The notes beneath the pieces were generated by a model, which was not told the origin of the DNA, made no database searches, and saw only the letters and a list, made by a program, of their open reading frames with translations. DNA of 64,000 nucleotides, from assembly GCA_944320595.1 (NCBI GenBank), contig CALUIB010000004.1, positions 62,001 through 126,000 of the forward strand, in the 5' to 3' direction. The position numbers were made by a program, and so were the translations under genes. Shown here piece by piece: positions 35,501-44,492 of this stretch. The first letter of the stretch is position 1. Each line of letters starts with the position of its first letter. This stretch comes from an uncultured Muribaculaceae bacterium. Its GTDB lineage: Bacteria; Bacteroidota; Bacteroidia; Bacteroidales; Muribaculaceae.

Positions 35501-38500
35501 CCAGCAACATTTTCAAAAGTTTCAACGGCATTTTTTATGTAATTCAGCCATTCATTGATTTTGTCAAAATTCTTCTGTGCGGTAGATATAAACAATTCAG
35601 CTTGAACCAAGAAATCATCTCCATCGTTTGACAATAACCTAAAATAAGAGCCAACTTCAGAATTAAGATCAATTGTAGCAGAATAGTCGTTTTTGAAACT
35701 TACTACGTGTACATATTCCTCGGTCTGGCGATAATACATTACCGACGAGTCGTTCAACACCACTGCATTATATCCATCGCCGACTAAAGAACTTTCGTTA
35801 AGGCCTTCGCAAGTGTCGAAAGTTACCCCTTTGGCATATTCAGCCACTTGACTTAATTCCTCGATGGTGGTACTCATCATATAATCGGCACTGCTGTATA
35901 TCGAATCAGAAAGTTCCTTTATCAGTTCCTCTTGATATGCCAAGGCCTCCTGCTCCGTGGTTATTTGCAAAGGTTCTACCTCTGAAAGCCCATACAGTGA
36001 ATATACCTGTTGCTCCAATTCTTGAATTAGCTCCTCATTATAATCATCGGCAGCATATAAGTCAATTAATTGGTTCAGAATTTCTTCTTCACTCTGGATG
36101 GAATTTGCTAATTCTGCTTGCATCATATTGTCGGAATTCAAAGCATCATCCACTTCCCTTGCATCGGGATAAGATTTTACATTTGAATCAAATGCGACAG
36201 CTACGTTTATGGGAACATTGCCATCATACATATTACCAAATTCACCCTCGGCAAACCAACAATTCATGTTCACATCATAAGTTGCAGGAAGTACAGTCCA
36301 TGTTCCATTACCCGTTTTCACACGCAACTTTACATTGTTGATTTTAGTAGTATCATTTACCGTAAAATCAATTGTAAACGTAAACTTCCTATTATAAATG
36401 TAATAGATATAGTTTTGTTCTTCAGCTGATGGACTTAGGAAATCGAAAACCACTTCATAGTTTTTGCCCATTTCAGGGTTCCAATGGTACATAGTAACTT
36501 TTGAAACTTCAATGGCATCTTCATCATAAGTCAATTCTTTCGACTCGGTAGTTAGATTGCTGCCGTCCATCGTTTCGACCTCGGCGTAAACGGTGTGCTG
36601 CGACAGGTTGTATGGGTCAACGAGTGCGCACTCGGCCGACCATGCCCCAGTGCCGTTGGCCTTGGTTGTGCCGAGCAGCGTGCCGTCGCTGTAAACATTC
36701 ACCTTCGACTGCGCCGGTGCCACGCCGGTAACCGTGAACTCGGGGCTGGCTATTACGCTCGGCACCGATATTTCAAGGTCCTTAACCTGGGACGAGGCGG
36801 TGCCTATGGGCTGCGTGACGGCCTTGCCGCCGTAGCTGAACGACACCGAGCCAGTGGCGTTGAACTGCCCGCCAGCGGTGGGCACCACGCAGAAACGCAC
36901 CTGTGTAGTGTAGTTGTCGCCGAGCTGCACCGTCAGGCGGCCATTGTCGATGGTGTAGGGCAGCAGGTTCGGGCCCTGTATCACCGACTGCTCCACAAGG
37001 TCGCAGTTGGCGGGCAGGTCAACCACAAGTGCCACATTCGACACGTCTTGCTTATACACCTGCTTGAAGTCGATGGTCGAGCGCAGCGTCAGATAGTTGC
37101 CAGTGGTGATGCTACTCTTATTTGCCGAGAAACTTGCCGACGAATTGGTGTAGTAGAACAGACTTTCGTCGAATGCCGGAACTTCGGCTATCTCCACCTG
37201 AGCCATCTCGCCGCTTTTCACTGCAACGATGTTCTTCACATAATCGCGGCCTTCGGTCAAGCCTATTTCATCAAAGCCCGAAATACGCAGCACCGAATTC
37301 ATAAGGTCGCTTTGCCCCATAGTCACAAGAGTGTAGTCGCCATCATCGAGTCCGGTGAACTCTATCGCAGCCTCGGTGTATGTGCCCTTTTCGAGCAATT
37401 CGCCGGCGGCATCGTAAAGCATTCCCACCACCGTGGGGTTCTGCGCCATCTCGAACGACGCGGCTATGCCGCCCTTGCCCACTATGTCGAAAGTGACCTC
37501 GGCCCGTTGATCCTCGCCGATGACCACCGTCCGCTCTATGGGATTGAAGTCGCCCGTCTTGGAAGTGGCAACAAGGCGCAGCTCGTCGCCCACGGCCACC
37601 GCCTCGTCAAGCACCACTATAAGCGGATATTGCAACGAGATTTCGGGCAGTGCACGATTTTGCGTCACATCATACACGCTCACCGCCACATTCTGGTAGT
37701 CGGGATAATAACTGTCGGCCTCGGTCTCGCTGATGCCTGCGGCACGGTAAGTGAAACCGTAGGTGATGCGTGCACCCACAATCGACCGCAACGTCACTGT
37801 GCCCATGTCGAGCGACGTTACATCGGCGGCAAATGCGCTTACCGTGTCGTTGACATTGATGCACTCGGTGGCGGCGTATGTGAGCCACGTCTCGGGCGCA
37901 TCGAGCACTGCTGCGCTCCACCGGCCCTGGCGGTCGGTGGCGGCGGTGTATGACTTGGAATATTTCCCGTTCAACGTTTGGCTAATCGACACCGTTGCCC
38001 CCTGTAATGCGGCACCGTCGCCATCGACCACCATACCCGAGAGCGTGACCGAACGCAACGGAGACAGCGTGATAGTAAATACCTCAGTGTCCTCGCCCAC
38101 GGTAAATTCCACGTCGTCGGGATTGGCATACACAAGGCTCGTCTGCTGCCCCAGCGTCACGCGGCACACAAGCCGCTGACCGTCGGGCACGTCGCCCAGC
38201 GATGCCGTCTTGCGAAGGTAGGTTTGCGTTCCGTCATCAAGCGGTTGCAGCCATTCTATGGTCACATCGCCGGTCACGTCGGCACCGTCGGGCGTTTCCA
38301 CCCTTGCGGCCACGGTACGCAACTGCCTAAGAGACTCGAACGTCACGCTTATGTCCTGGTCAGGGATTGTGACATTCTCTATGCGCCCTATTTCAAGCCC
38401 GGCCTGCGACCACAGGTACACGTTGTATTGCTCATCTTTCTGCAAACCGTTGAATGTGTAAAGCAGGCGGTCGGATACCACATATCGCTGCCGCACACCA

Positions 38501-40605
38501 GTGTTCACGTTCACTATCTCTATAGTGTTATTCTTGTAGCGACCGTCGGCGCACTCCTCGGGCAGGTTCACTTCAAGCACGTGAGCGTCGTTGGCTATCG
38601 GCAATATGACGAAATCCTTCCAATAATCGGCAGCGGAATACAGCTCGATAGACTCGGCCGGCACGAATATGGTGCAATTATCCTTGTTGGTGAAATTAGA
38701 AAAAGTGCTCGACGAGCATACGGGCGGCACTTGCGCATACACTGTTATCGATGTAAGGTTGCTGCAGTCTCTGAACGCATAGCTGCTGATGCGCGACACA
38801 GTGGATGGCAAGATGATGCTCGATGCAGTCGATGACGAGAAGGCATACGAGGGCACCATGTCAACCCCACCAGTCCTCGAAAGGTCGATGGTGCCGATGG
38901 CCGTGAAATAGTTGTCGCCAAATATGCCCATGTCGTTATCTTCGATAGTACCCTTCACTATTATGCTGCTCACATTGACGAAATTGTCATATCCCACTAC
39001 GTCGCGGATGGCATCATACAGGTCGCCGGCGGTGAAATCGTCGATGATTACCTGGCCGGTATTGGAATTATAGTAATTAGCACCGGGGTTGACGGGCGAC
39101 GAAGGGGAGTAGGTGAAGTAGGCAGCAATGTCGAGTGCCTTCTGCTCCATGGTTATTTCGATGGGCGAAGTCGTCTGTGGCAGTTGCTCGCCATTCAAAG
39201 TCCAGCCCACAAGTTTCCACCCGTCTTCGGGATAGGCATACACATTGCGTGTGGTACTTTCCTCCATATCGAACAGGCTCGACGGGCTGAACGATGCCGC
39301 TCCCGACGGTATGGCCCTCACTGACACCGGGTGCGTCACTTTCTGCTCAAGCGGGCTTGGGTTGCCGGGGCTTTGAGGGTCGTAGCGGTAATTGGCCACG
39401 ATGGTTACGTCGTGGTCGGGCATCACGTAGTAGAACGACGAGGCGGTAGATACTTCCGTGCCCTCGATTGTCCAATTCTCGAATTCAAATCCGTTGTCGG
39501 AATAACAATACACGTATGCCTGGTCGCCGAAACGCACATCATAGTTATTGGCATAAACCGAGCCGGCCCCGGTGGGATTGGCCACTACCGTGAGATGGAA
39601 GATACTATCCTCTTCCTCTACCATACCCGGGTTTCCCGGCGACTCTGGGTCATACCCCTCGCCTATGCCGTGGCGCGAGTTCTCGTAGGTGGCCGTCGCT
39701 ATGTTGCTTGCATTCCCATTGCCGTCCACGGCTATTGCCGTAAAATAGGTAGTTGACGAAATGACCACTGGCCCGGCGTATTTATATTGCTCGTCGATTC
39801 GCGGTGCAATACCATCGGTGCGGTAATAAATCTGGTTGCCCTCCTCGGCCAGTATCTCCACAGTCATCGACCCAGAGAATGAACATGATGGCGGATTGAA
39901 AGTTGGGGGCGCCACCACGACCTCGTCAGGGAGGAAACCTTCGGGGGTGTTCCCTGTGCTGTAAATTTCAAACCCTATGACATTCAGCTCGCCCGATTCG
40001 AGGTAGAAAAACAGGTTGTCGAGTTCATATTCACTATCTGGATGCCAATACATCACACCGTTCTCATAATCGGTCGATATATATGTATTTGTATAATACA
40101 AATAGCCATCAGTTTCATTTAAATACACTGCTGACACCTGCGCATTGTTCGTTCGGGTTTTGTCAAGGTATATTTTTATACCTTCGAGCCGGTCGGCACC
40201 GTTTTCCACTTGGAAGTAGAAATAAGACCCACCATCTACGCTATAGTGTAAAACAGTCTGTGTTTCCTCGTATGAAATTTCAGGATCGACCCAAAACCAA
40301 ACATAATCTTCGGTAATATAAATACCGTCATAATCTGTATAAGATGCCTCTTCCACTTGGTTGCAGAACAAGTAACCTGCAATTCCGCTGCCGCTCGTCC
40401 TGAGGCCACGGCGGTATGCTCCTGGAGCCTGACCTGGAGCCGCATCAAGCGGCTTTATGGCCTGCCGGCCGGAAAGGTCGATTTTTGCAGCCACCCTCGA
40501 CCCGGCCTCGGCGGCAATGTGGCACAAGCCCGCCATGAGCAATACCACGATGCAACGCAACAAGCCGGTCATCATTGGCGACCTGCCTATATATGATAAA
40601 TTCAT
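32506..40605 (-). CDS. Giant multidomain surface protein, 2699 residues
   Basis: Very large secreted protein. Approximate order: signal peptide (1-35); chitobiase/HEX C-terminal-like domain (225-300); two InlB-like beta-repeats (335-400, 420-500); a BspA-type LRR patch (550-640); carboxypeptidase-regulatory-like domains (845-905) and other beta domains; a helical block without sequence repeats (1350-1920) encoded by AT-rich DNA; a domain SGFVYEAVPSNRVEG...DVPQGLWQVKFEKDGY (1925-2010); Ig-like domains; a second chitobiase-like domain (2250-2310); the AAFCGSECRG module; and a T9SS tail (LVAGVYVVVVDADGN). Likely exported by T9SS and surface exposed. Met11 or Met12 could be the real start. It begins 25 bases after the BspA-like gene. 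Confidence 0.88.
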   Translation of the reverse strand: MNLSYIGRSPMMTGLLRCIVVLLMAGLCHIAAEAGSRVAAKIDLSGRQAIKPLDAAPGQAPGAYRRGLRTSGSGIAGYLFCNQVEEASYTDYDGIYITEDYVWFWVDPEISYEETQTVLHYSVDGGSYFYFQVENGADRLEGIKIYLDKTRTNNAQVSAVYLNETDGYLYYTNTYISTDYENGVMYWHPDSEYELDNLFFYLESGELNVIGFEIYSTGNTPEGFLPDEVVVAPPTFNPPSCSFSGSMTVEILAEEGNQIYYRTDGIAPRIDEQYKYAGPVVISSTTYFTAIAVDGNGNASNIATATYENSRHGIGEGYDPESPGNPGMVEEEDSIFHLTVVANPTGAGSVYANNYDVRFGDQAYVYCYSDNGFEFENWTIEGTEVSTASSFYYVMPDHDVTIVANYRYDPQSPGNPSPLEQKVTHPVSVRAIPSGAASFSPSSLFDMEESTTRNVYAYPEDGWKLVGWTLNGEQLPQTTSPIEITMEQKALDIAAYFTYSPSSPVNPGANYYNSNTGQVIIDDFTAGDLYDAIRDVVGYDNFVNVSSIIVKGTIEDNDMGIFGDNYFTAIGTIDLSRTGGVDMVPSYAFSSSTASSIILPSTVSRISSYAFRDCSNLTSITVYAQVPPVCSSSTFSNFTNKDNCTIFVPAESIELYSAADYWKDFVILPIANDAHVLEVNLPEECADGRYKNNTIEIVNVNTGVRQRYVVSDRLLYTFNGLQKDEQYNVYLWSQAGLEIGRIENVTIPDQDISVTFESLRQLRTVAARVETPDGADVTGDVTIEWLQPLDDGTQTYLRKTASLGDVPDGQRLVCRVTLGQQTSLVYANPDDVEFTVGEDTEVFTITLSPLRSVTLSGMVVDGDGAALQGATVSISQTLNGKYSKSYTAATDRQGRWSAAVLDAPETWLTYAATECINVNDTVSAFAADVTSLDMGTVTLRSIVGARITYGFTYRAAGISETEADSYYPDYQNVAVSVYDVTQNRALPEISLQYPLIVVLDEAVAVGDELRLVATSKTGDFNPIERTVVIGEDQRAEVTFDIVGKGGIAASFEMAQNPTVVGMLYDAAGELLEKGTYTEAAIEFTGLDDGDYTLVTMGQSDLMNSVLRISGFDEIGLTEGRDYVKNIVAVKSGEMAQVEIAEVPAFDESLFYYTNSSASFSANKSSITTGNYLTLRSTIDFKQVYKQDVSNVALVVDLPANCDLVEQSVIQGPNLLPYTIDNGRLTVQLGDNYTTQVRFCVVPTAGGQFNATGSVSFSYGGKAVTQPIGTASSQVKDLEISVPSVIASPEFTVTGVAPAQSKVNVYSDGTLLGTTKANGTGAWSAECALVDPYNLSQHTVYAEVETMDGSNLTTESKELTYDEDAIEVSKVTMYHWNPEMGKNYEVVFDFLSPSAEEQNYIYYIYNRKFTFTIDFTVNDTTKINNVKLRVKTGNGTWTVLPATYDVNMNCWFAEGEFGNMYDGNVPINVAVAFDSNVKSYPDAREVDDALNSDNMMQAELANSIQSEEEILNQLIDLYAADDYNEELIQELEQQVYSLYGLSEVEPLQITTEQEALAYQEELIKELSDSIYSSADYMMSTTIEELSQVAEYAKGVTFDTCEGLNESSLVGDGYNAVVLNDSSVMYYRQTEEYVHVVSFKNDYSATIDLNSEVGSYFRLLSNDGDDFLVQAELFISTAQKNFDKINEWLNYIKNAVETFENVAGYAYKIAKQDFSETLSFLKWLVQNRRDGFTLPGQKILESIFKETAKFSGKVMLKAQKMYNVISKSPVVNAAKKVFAAFDILNQITSAIRDVRSLIDLYKLVPKECEGDQDSADALRTKIRNIGLVAISYYGLNVAADVVAIQSAVAAAAALGPSSGVSGLVLVADLGLVVTQIVANKVYAKALKGHMSDMRFELQNLDCDVEDEKDDNSDDLDWHPSNNQDTKVGIDPSGFVYEAVPSNRVEGVQASIYYKETKEDMYGDPYEEVVLWDAEEYAQQNPLFTDENGMYRWDVPQGLWQVKFEKDGYLTAYSEWLPVPPPQLEVNIPITQNRQPEVVEAHAYEAGVEVQFDKFMDLATLTTGNIYVTANGEKLTGTIELIDSELADEYADEADADATRYASRVRFVPEQALSSTTGEVRLTVSRNVLSYAGIPMTEDYSQALDVEKEVSEISAEETVKVLYGGEKELTVYAIPYDAAVGRTLRIANSSPLIASVDTTEVVLDEEGKATIIVGGELPGRSQLTFSIDDVTATGTSTIDVVTEIIMPENPKASRASGTAVYRGTTVALTTDTKDGVIYFTTDGTCPCDENGTRRKYTVPIVIDDDMEILAMTQVGTDPNDVSEIVQFNYTLKRTDMDYALEEGWSWVSHNLETAASPADFAEMGNVERILSQTQEVVNDPKLGFVGTLTEMTADKGYKVETSAAAASTVRLSDVAWNPATPIEVVPGWNWIGYPVSQTMTVDEAFEPTAAETLDMVVGQNGFAQFDGENWVGTLQTLSPGMGYMYQSQSGNSIVYNTSIVSRANALYAPGISATAPLAVDIHKYPQVMCFVGVLADADGFALDAEDYQVAAFCGSECRGVGKVVDGKVMMSVYGNAGDKISLQVVRIDDDMICATSSDVLAFGEKVVGNLFDPYVITVGKSSGMYDASLAAGRKVYLVGDVLYVDGVACIDGITLFDTAGNKALSSRSIPDGTLSVAQLVAGVYVVVVDADGNYSYHKIVIR

Positions 40606-40630
40606 AGTAAGTCTCTTAATAAAAGGTTAA

Positions 40631-43600
40631 TTACTTCAAGAATACTTTACGGGCTTCGTCGCCGTTTGAAATAATGTAAATGCCAGCTGCCGCAACGTCA
40701 ATGTCGGCCAAGCGGCCGGTGAATACAGTTATGCCGGCAACGGTGGTAACGGTAACATGGGCATCGACACCGAATATTGATGAAATTTCATCGATGCCCG
40801 ATGTGCCGCGCAGGAACTCCACAGTGAAACGCGACGCATCGTCGCCAGCCGACGCCGTGAACGAATAATCATCTTCCGACAGGTTCACGTTCATTCCCGT
40901 GGCATTGTCGGTAAGCAGCACTGTCCATTCGCTGCTGTGGCGGCCATCAAGGGCGAGCGTGTAAGCGGCCTCGCTACCCGAACGAATTCCGAGCGTGGCT
41001 ATGCCGTCGCCCACCGGGCGCTCGTCGATGCTGTAATTCACGTCGTTGCTAACGTATATCTGCGCATAGCCGCCATCGCCGAAGAACTTCGAGGCGTCGC
41101 GCCCTATTTCATAATCGGCCGTGGCATCGGGGTTAAGCACTATGCGGGCGCGGTCGAGGCCGGCTGTGCCGTCGGAAAGGTTGAAATTAAACACGTTGCG
41201 CCCATCGGGGTCGGCCGGCGCCGCAACGTAATTGTATATGTCCATCCCTGCCTGAGTGTGGTGCATGCGGCCTGCCTCGTGGAAGGTGACCGACTCGGCA
41301 TCGAGCGGACGCTGCACGAAGAATGCCTCGTAGGGGCGCAGCACCAGATTGTCATCGACCGGCGAGTAAGCCACGTAGTTCCTGCCATCGTATATGGTGA
41401 CGGGGGCGGTAAATTCCTCGTTCAGGTAGTGCATATCGAAGTAGCACGGGTAGGGGTTGCCTATCAAGTTCCACGAACGGTTGTGGGCAAACTCGGCCTC
41501 GTATTCCACGAGCGGGATTATCACGTCGGTCGATTTGAAGATATTGTTCTTGGTGGTGCTGTTGCCCGAGAAGAAGGTCAGCGCGGGATAGCCGCTATTG
41601 TTATCGTGGGAATATACCGACGACACTATGTAACCTTTGTAAGCCTCCATCACATCGTCGTTGGTGAGGTTGACCCACGTGGCCGAAGTTTCGCCGGCTG
41701 CGCGTGCGGCAGAATCGTAGCGGCGGATGGTCCAATAGGTGTTTTCGGCCGGGAGGATTTCCGACACAGCCACATCGTAGGGCAGCGATATGAAGTACCA
41801 CCTGTTACTACCGAAGAAAGTGAATGTGTTGGTCACGCTGTCGGCGCGCATCTTGTCGGCGTAATTAACCAATGTGGGATAGGAATTTGAAGATGAACTC
41901 CAATTGCGATATATCAGCATTCCGCTCACATTGAACCGCCCGGCCGACAAGGTGCCGGCACCGGTGGCAGTAAGTTCACCTACGGTAGCACCATAGTTCT
42001 CGATGTTGTTATAGATAAGGTCGATGACGGGGCGGTTGTTCAGGATGTCATTGTCTTCTTCTTCAAGGTTGATTGACAGCGGACGGTCAACTAGTATGTA
42101 ATCGACCTGCTCGTCGAGCGAGTTCATCAGGAAAAAGTCGCTCCAGTAAGCGGTGTTGCGATAGAAATCCTTTGAGAACGCCGGGACATACAGGTAGGTG
42201 CGGCTCAAGTCGATGCCTTCGACAAACGAGCCACCAGCCATGGGCGGTGTGGCGGCATGGCACTTCATTGACTTTAGGGCAGTATTAGAGAATGCCCCGG
42301 AGCCTATATATGACAAAGTACCTGGGAGAGATACTTCCGCGAGATTCGAGCAACCATAAAACGCCTCGTTTTCAATGCGTTTCAAACCCGACTGGAAAAC
42401 CACATCTACAAGCGACGAACAATTGTAAAACGCACGAGAAGATATTTCTACCAAATTCTTTGGTAGTGTTATTGTTTCTATTGCAGTATTACGGAAAACG
42501 TCATCAGAAATAACCGACAATTCATCGCACAAAGTGACTGCCCTTAAATTAGAACAGTCATAAAAAGCATCTCCGCCTATACTTGTAGCACTTGTCAAGT
42601 CTATACTTGTAAGGCTTGTACAATCCTCAAACGCATCGCTACCGATACTTGCGACACCCGACAAATCGATATTGTCCAGACTTGAACAAATTCTGAAAGC
42701 ACTGTTTCCTATAGTGGAAACACTAGATAAATCTATATAAGCAAGCGAGGAACACCTGTAAAATGCATAATCCCCAATATTTTTGGCGTTCCTCAAATCA
42801 ACCAACTCCAAATTGCGGCAATCGTAAAAGGCGTAACCTCCGATAGCCATGACAGTCTCGGGAAACAAGACCTCGCGCAGCGACGTGCGGCCATACATGA
42901 ACTGCTGTGGCAGCGAAGTGATTGCCGTCTCAAGGAGATCGAGCTTTTGCAGGTTGGCAAGGTTTATCATGTTTCCGAGGTCTATGTCGTTGATGTTTCC
43001 TGTCACTTTCACATACATGGCAGCACCCCAATCATAATTGTTTTGCGTAAGGTATGTTTCGGCAAATTCGCCTGGTTTCTCCACATTCACTGTCACCCAG
43101 TCAAATTCCCATCCGCAGGGAACTACAATATTGTTGTAGTTGGCATTGGTGAACAGCGTGTAATACATACTGTAATCTTCCTCGTTGCAAACGTGGATAG
43201 TAGTATTCTCCAGCGATCCGCTGATATATTCTATTCCTCCCATCATGTAGAAATCGCCAACATTTCCTCTCGTGGAGTAATAGTTGAAGTCCCCCATTTT
43301 TATGGTGGCAGGCAGCGCAAGCGACTTGACCGATGTGGAAGTATTACACAATGCATTATGGAAATTACTGCTATAATCAAATGCCACAACCGGGTACTTC
43401 TCGCCATCAATCGACAGGCTGTCTGGAATAGTCACATTCACTGCGTTCGATTGTATTGTGCATACAGCAATGCCGGTGATTGTGGTATCGTTTCCATACC
43501 ATTCGCCTTGACGGAAACCGAGGTAGGTGTCACCGTCGGGCTGGGCCACGTAGTCGGCGTTGTAGAAATATTCAAGCCCCATGCCATCGTCATAGGGAAC

Positions 43601-43735
43601 GGCATCGACACACTCGATGCGCGTGGGCACATACTCGTCGCCGCCAGCCTCCTGGGCTTGGGCAACATTGGCACTGAAACCGGTGGTGCATAGCATCGCG
43701 GCTACACCCAACATCATAGTAAAATCTTTTTTCAT
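40631..43735 (-). CDS. BspA-like leucine-rich repeat surface protein
   Basis: 1034 residues with a signal peptide (about 1-28, ending NVAQAQ). Residues about 255-505 are LRR_5/BspA repeats: successive units of the type IGNSAFRICSSLDNIDLSGV. A long beta-rich part (510-940) includes AENTYWTIRRYDS and AYSPVDDNLVLRPYEAFFVQ, common in Bacteroidales surface proteins. The end (VTTVAGITVFTGRLADIDVA, GIYIISNGDEARKVFLK) is a T9SS tail. BspA proteins bind host or bacterial surface ligands in studied cases. First gene of the three-gene operon. Confidence 0.9.
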   Translation of the reverse strand: MKKDFTMMLGVAAMLCTTGFSANVAQAQEAGGDEYVPTRIECVDAVPYDDGMGLEYFYNADYVAQPDGDTYLGFRQGEWYGNDTTITGIAVCTIQSNAVNVTIPDSLSIDGEKYPVVAFDYSSNFHNALCNTSTSVKSLALPATIKMGDFNYYSTRGNVGDFYMMGGIEYISGSLENTTIHVCNEEDYSMYYTLFTNANYNNIVVPCGWEFDWVTVNVEKPGEFAETYLTQNNYDWGAAMYVKVTGNINDIDLGNMINLANLQKLDLLETAITSLPQQFMYGRTSLREVLFPETVMAIGGYAFYDCRNLELVDLRNAKNIGDYAFYRCSSLAYIDLSSVSTIGNSAFRICSSLDNIDLSGVASIGSDAFEDCTSLTSIDLTSATSIGGDAFYDCSNLRAVTLCDELSVISDDVFRNTAIETITLPKNLVEISSRAFYNCSSLVDVVFQSGLKRIENEAFYGCSNLAEVSLPGTLSYIGSGAFSNTALKSMKCHAATPPMAGGSFVEGIDLSRTYLYVPAFSKDFYRNTAYWSDFFLMNSLDEQVDYILVDRPLSINLEEEDNDILNNRPVIDLIYNNIENYGATVGELTATGAGTLSAGRFNVSGMLIYRNWSSSSNSYPTLVNYADKMRADSVTNTFTFFGSNRWYFISLPYDVAVSEILPAENTYWTIRRYDSAARAAGETSATWVNLTNDDVMEAYKGYIVSSVYSHDNNSGYPALTFFSGNSTTKNNIFKSTDVIIPLVEYEAEFAHNRSWNLIGNPYPCYFDMHYLNEEFTAPVTIYDGRNYVAYSPVDDNLVLRPYEAFFVQRPLDAESVTFHEAGRMHHTQAGMDIYNYVAAPADPDGRNVFNFNLSDGTAGLDRARIVLNPDATADYEIGRDASKFFGDGGYAQIYVSNDVNYSIDERPVGDGIATLGIRSGSEAAYTLALDGRHSSEWTVLLTDNATGMNVNLSEDDYSFTASAGDDASRFTVEFLRGTSGIDEISSIFGVDAHVTVTTVAGITVFTGRLADIDVAAAGIYIISNGDEARKVFLK

Positions 43736-43915
43736 AAGCGTTTTATATAGTTAATAGTTATCCACCAAAGGCAAGGCAATAAAGCGACGATATGTTTTTT
43801 CATGCAATATACACAGCCACTATTTGCTCCTCAACATCAACAACAAGCCCAGCATTGCACCACTACTCGCACACCGCACTCAACAAGCGGCATGCGTCCT
43901 CGATAAATAATGCCA

Positions 43916-43935
43916 TATTATCCACGTGGATAATA
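43916..43935. promoter_or_regulatory. Perfect 20-bp palindrome in the BspA leader
   Basis: TATTATCCACGTGGATAATA, fully self-complementary. It lies about 100 bases downstream of the predicted transcription start and 180 bases before the ATG. It may be a dimeric-regulator site or an RNA hairpin. Confidence 0.5.
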
Positions 43936-44030
43936 CGAAATAGAAGTCCAATGCACTCTTGCAGCATCAATGGAGCGACAGGCACACTCATTGCCGCACT
44001 TAGCTATGAGCATCTATCCTCCATGTGACG

Positions 44031-44061
44031 CAAATATATGAATATATTTTGTAACTTTCAA
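44031..44061 (-). promoter_or_regulatory. Promoter of the surface-protein operon
   Basis: Read leftward: TTG at 44061-44059, 20-base spacer, TATATTTG at 44038-44031. It predicts a leader of about 290 bases, unusually long for this window. Confidence 0.65.
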
Positions 44062-44177
44062 TAATAATCTATAACATTTTTATTACAAAAATATGTCCTT
44101 CATGCCATGGGGCTTTTCATATAGGCTGTATCATTATAGGCTGCGCCTCGGCTAATCGCAAATTCTTGCGGGCATGA

Positions 44178-44209
44178 TTTGCATTTGCGCTCGACTTGCA
44201 CTATATTTG
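44178..44209 (+). promoter_or_regulatory. Promoter of the rubredoxin gene
   Basis: TTTG at 44178-44181, 20-base spacer, TATATTTG at 44202-44209; 40 bases before the ATG. Confidence 0.75.
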
Positions 44210-44249
44210 CGCTGACACAATTTTATTTACTCACTAAAACCGAATGATT

Positions 44250-44411
44250 ATGGAAAAATACGTATGCGTAGTATGCGGTTATGTATATGACCCCGAAGTT
44301 GGCGACCCCGACAATGGCGTGGCTCCAGGCACTGCATGGGCCGATGTTCCCGAAGACTGGGTGTGCCCCTTGTGCGGAGTAGGCAAGGACCAATTCGAAG
44401 TACAGGAATAA
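44250..44411 (+). CDS. Rubredoxin
   Basis: 53-residue iron protein that carries single electrons in the cytoplasm, often to oxygen- or peroxide-reducing enzymes in anaerobes. Two knuckles bind the Fe: [10 protein letters not shown] (Cys6, Cys9) and [11 protein letters not shown] (Cys39, Cys42). The middle has the usual [20 protein letters not shown]. Length and motifs are those of canonical rubredoxins. It is a single-gene unit with its own promoter and terminator; electron partners are not encoded nearby. Confidence 0.97.
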   Translation: MEKYVCVVCGYVYDPEVGDPDNGVAPGTAWADVPEDWVCPLCGVGKDQFEVQE

Positions 44412-44435
44412 AAGTGCTCGCAAATAACAGCCTGC

Positions 44436-44481
44436 CCGGATGCCGTCAAAGTGAAAATTGACGGCATCCGGACAGTTTTTT
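44436..44481 (+). terminator. Terminator of the rubredoxin gene
   Basis: 13-bp perfect stem (CCGGATGCCGTCA at 44436-44448, TGACGGCATCCGG at 44459-44471) followed by ACAG and a run of seven or more T. It lies 25 bases past the stop. Confidence 0.95.
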
Positions 44482-44492
44482 TATTGCAATAT

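Larger units (their letters stand above)
43736..44249. other. Divergent intergenic region, 514 bp
   Basis: Between the leftward BspA operon and the rightward rubredoxin gene. It holds promoters for both directions (44031-44061 and 44178-44209) and a perfect palindrome (43916-43935) in the long BspA leader. No convincing gene is seen; short reading frames here lack protein-like composition. Confidence 0.6.

Noticed and set aside
43792..44028. A 78-residue plus-strand frame in the BspA-rubredoxin spacer.
   Set aside because: Low-complexity Ser/His composition, no homologous pattern, and it crosses the palindrome and leader of the leftward operon.
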